Of a stretch of DNA of 64,000 nucleotides, positions 62,533 through 64,000 are shown one piece after another. The DNA lies in the NCBI GenBank assembly GCA_018816765.1, contig JAHIUX010000041.1, forward strand, positions 47,062 to 111,061, in the 5' to 3' direction. Both the position numbers and the translations under genes were made by a program. Each line of letters begins with the position of its first letter. The first letter of the stretch is position 1. The notes under the pieces are model-generated. The model was given only the letters and a program-made list of their open reading frames with translations, did no database searches and had not been told where the DNA came from. The DNA comes from Bacteroidota bacterium (GTDB lineage: Bacteria > Bacteroidota > Bacteroidia > Bacteroidales > F082).

Positions 62533-62594
62533 GCAGATTGAATTTGTATTCGCTTAATATCCTGAAAGTTGCGCCACCCTTAGATGTTCAGTAA

Positions 62595-63170
62595 ATGGAT
62601 AAAACGCATTGCTATAAGCAAACCTTCAATAAGAAGGACTTCAAACAATCAGCCTTGATACCGGGCGAATATGAAGCCTGTGTGTTCAATCAATGTGATT
62701 TCTCACATATCGATTTATCGGAACTCGTTTTTACTGCATGTGTGTTTGATGCCTGTAACCTGAGCATGGCCAAACTGATTAAAAGCGCTTTTCGCGAAAG
62801 TGAATTCAGAAATTGCAAAATGCTTGGTTTGCACTTTGAGGATTGCAATCCCTTTGGATTTTCTGTCGCATTTATCAATTGCAACTTAAGCCTGACATCA
62901 TTCTTCCAATGTAAACTTAAGAAAACCATTTTTCAAAACTGCAAACTTCAGGATATTGACTTCACTGAATGCGACCTTTCCAATGCTGTTTTTAATGAAT
63001 GCGACCTGCAGGGGAGTATTTTCGATCGAAGCAATCTCGAAAAAGCCGATTTACGTAACGCCATTAACTATGCATTTGACCCTGAAAGAAACCGGATAAA
63101 AAAAGCCAGATTTTCCCTTGTTGGACTTGGCGGACTTCTGGAAAAATATGATATTGCTATCGAATATTAA
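62595..63170 (+). CDS. Pentapeptide-repeat protein
   Basis: 191 residues. The A(D/N)LxF-type pentapeptide pattern runs through most of the chain: CVFNQCDFSHIDLSELVFTA, CVFDACNLSMAKL, FRESEFRNCKM, CKLKKTIFQNCKLQDIDFTE, CDLSNAVFNECDLQGSIFDR. Length and cysteine content resemble McbG/Qnr-type right-handed beta-helices that mimic DNA and protect gyrase, but many pentapeptide proteins have other or unknown roles. No topoisomerase gene is nearby. Cytoplasmic, no signal peptide. Confidence 0.88.
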   Translation: MDKTHCYKQTFNKKDFKQSALIPGEYEACVFNQCDFSHIDLSELVFTACVFDACNLSMAKLIKSAFRESEFRNCKMLGLHFEDCNPFGFSVAFINCNLSLTSFFQCKLKKTIFQNCKLQDIDFTECDLSNAVFNECDLQGSIFDRSNLEKADLRNAINYAFDPERNRIKKARFSLVGLGGLLEKYDIAIEY

Positions 63171-63229
63171 GAACCATCTTTTCCTAAAAACTTCTCTGTT
63201 ATCGTTTCAATCAGCAAAATCACCATGTC

Positions 63230-63601
63230 ATGAATGAGATAAGTTTGTTTACTGACAAAGACAAAACTCCAGATGAGGAAGCCTTGCGCGCTGGTATTGG
63301 TGAAAAAGCATATCAATAATGGGTTGAGTTGTGCAATTTTGTGCTGGAACAATACCCAAATGGAATGGCAGAATGGAAATTTCCAGGCGTAAAATATGGT
63401 TGGAGTTTTAGTGTCAGAGACAGGAAAAGGCCAATTATATACCTATTACCAAGACAGCAGTTTTTTACAGTGGCTTTCGTCTTTGGGCAAAATGCCACTG
63501 AGAAAATGCTAAACAGGGAATTCCCCCTTGAAATTCAATCAGCCCTGAGCGATGCCCCAAAATATGCAGAAGGCAGGGGCATCAGGTTGCCCATCAGTTA
63601 A
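63230..63601 (+). pseudogene. DUF3788 family gene interrupted by one in-frame TAA
   Basis: From the ATG at 63230 the frame reads MNEISLFTDKDKTPDEEALR...GEKAYQ, meets TAA at 63317-63319, and goes on in the same frame as WVELCNFVLEQYPNG...EWKFPGVKYGWSFSVRDRKR...AEGRGIRLPIS to a TAA at 63599-63601. Both parts align to one continuous DUF3788 protein with no gap, so a single base change made the stop. A TTG at 63329 could start a shortened product. Function of the family is not established. Confidence 0.78.
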
Positions 63602-63669
63602 ACAACAGACCTCGATCCCATTAAGCGACTCATCCATATCAAGTTGAGCCATTAACACAAGTTATAAGC

Positions 63670-63685
63670 CACAATGTTCATTGTG
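63670..63685 (+). repeat. 7-bp palindrome at the edge of the tandem repeats
   Basis: CACAATG and CATTGTG around TT. It overlaps the first base positions of the first 104-bp unit and could mark the boundary of the array. Confidence 0.4.
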
Positions 63686-64000
63686 AAGTTCAGACTTTTT
63701 GGATGTGGCCTCCGGCCATTCCCATTACTGAGAAAGGGTAACCTCATGAAAGCATGGGGGGGGGATTAGCTTCGCTGATCCTTTGGGGTGAAGTTCAGAC
63801 TTTTTGGATGTGGCCTCCGGCCATTCCCATTACTGAGAAAGGGTAACCTCATGCAAGCATGGGGAGGGATTAGCTTCGCTGATCCTTTGGGGTGAGGTTC
63901 AGACTTTTTGGATGTGGCCTCCGGCCATTCCCATTACTGAGAAAGGGTAACCTCATGCAAGCATGGGGAGGGATTAGCTTCGCTGATCCTTTGGGGTGAG
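63683..64000 (+). repeat. Tandem 104-bp repeat array, at least three copies, cut by the window end
   Basis: Units begin at 63683, 63788, 63892 and 63996 (only the first bases of the fourth are in the window). Unit 1 is 105 bases because of a longer G run; units 2 and 3 are 104. A few substitutions separate the copies. Each unit can form three small hairpins: TGGCC/GGCCA, CATGC/GCATG and GGATTAGC/GCTGATCC. The length is not a multiple of three, so it is not coding. The stretch 63602-63682 before it holds nothing recognised. Confidence 0.9.

Noticed and set aside
63683..64000. CRISPR array
   Set aside because: The whole 104-base unit is repeated without unique spacers, and no cas gene is nearby.

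Overview
The window is a chromosomal segment of a member of the Bacteroidota, most likely of the Bacteroidales/Marinilabiliales type; a genus cannot be read from it. The evidence is the -33 TTG / -7 TAnnTTTG promoter style (perfect or near-perfect in front of rpsU, the tRNA-tuf cluster and others), proteins with type IX secretion (T9SS) C-terminal sorting domains, a TonB-dependent receptor with a carboxypeptidase-like N-domain, a tricorn protease, a DPP-IV, and the DUF3467 gene behind rpoC. No rRNA, CRISPR array, transposase or prophage was found.

Region by region. 1-780 is the 5' part of a secreted DNase I-fold hydrolase. 922-7011 is a signalling-like locus: an ECF sigma factor, a membrane TPR protein resembling an anti-sigma factor, a convergent TPR-CHAT protease-like lipoprotein and a T9SS-exported protein with dockerin-like and cohesin-like parts. 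The sigma gene and the exported-protein gene share a nearly identical 32-nt upstream element. 7193-11894 holds envelope genes (thioredoxin-fold lipid/periplasmic protein, beta-barrel-like protein, DPP-IV) and tRNA-Val. 11909-27168 is the translation/transcription core: rpsU, a Xer recombinase, hpf, tRNA-Thr/Tyr/Gly/Thr, tuf, tRNA-Trp, secE, nusG, rplKAJL, rpoB, rpoC, DUF3467, punctuated by strong hairpins.

27243-39374 is a minus-strand run (tamB, a T9SS protein, an AddA-like helicase-nuclease, a tricorn protease) that is tightly coupled at its first junctions. tsaD is divergent from tamB and is followed by dgt; tpx is convergent. 42517-47251 is a TonB receptor plus a pectate-lyase-like lipoprotein with a shared 9-bp upstream motif. 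47301-53667 contains a membrane MutS-like ATPase, an iminopeptidase-like hydrolase, a methyltransferase and a large repetitive T9SS protein.

53778-60545 is a DNA-damage-type cassette: a LexA/CI-like (XRE-S24) regulator divergent from dinB, a 50-residue small ORF and a DnaE-type polymerase, followed by a DnaQ/GIY-YIG nuclease fusion. 60822-64000 is an accessory end with a TrhA-like membrane protein, small envelope proteins, a pentapeptide-repeat protein, a DUF3788 gene interrupted by one in-frame stop, and a 104-bp tandem repeat that runs off the window edge.

The two stretches that look most worth following are the sigma/CHAT/T9SS locus with its duplicated promoter-like element, and the S24-dinB-dnaE cassette with its hidden small ORF. 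All functions are inferred from sequence read by eye; no database search was run.
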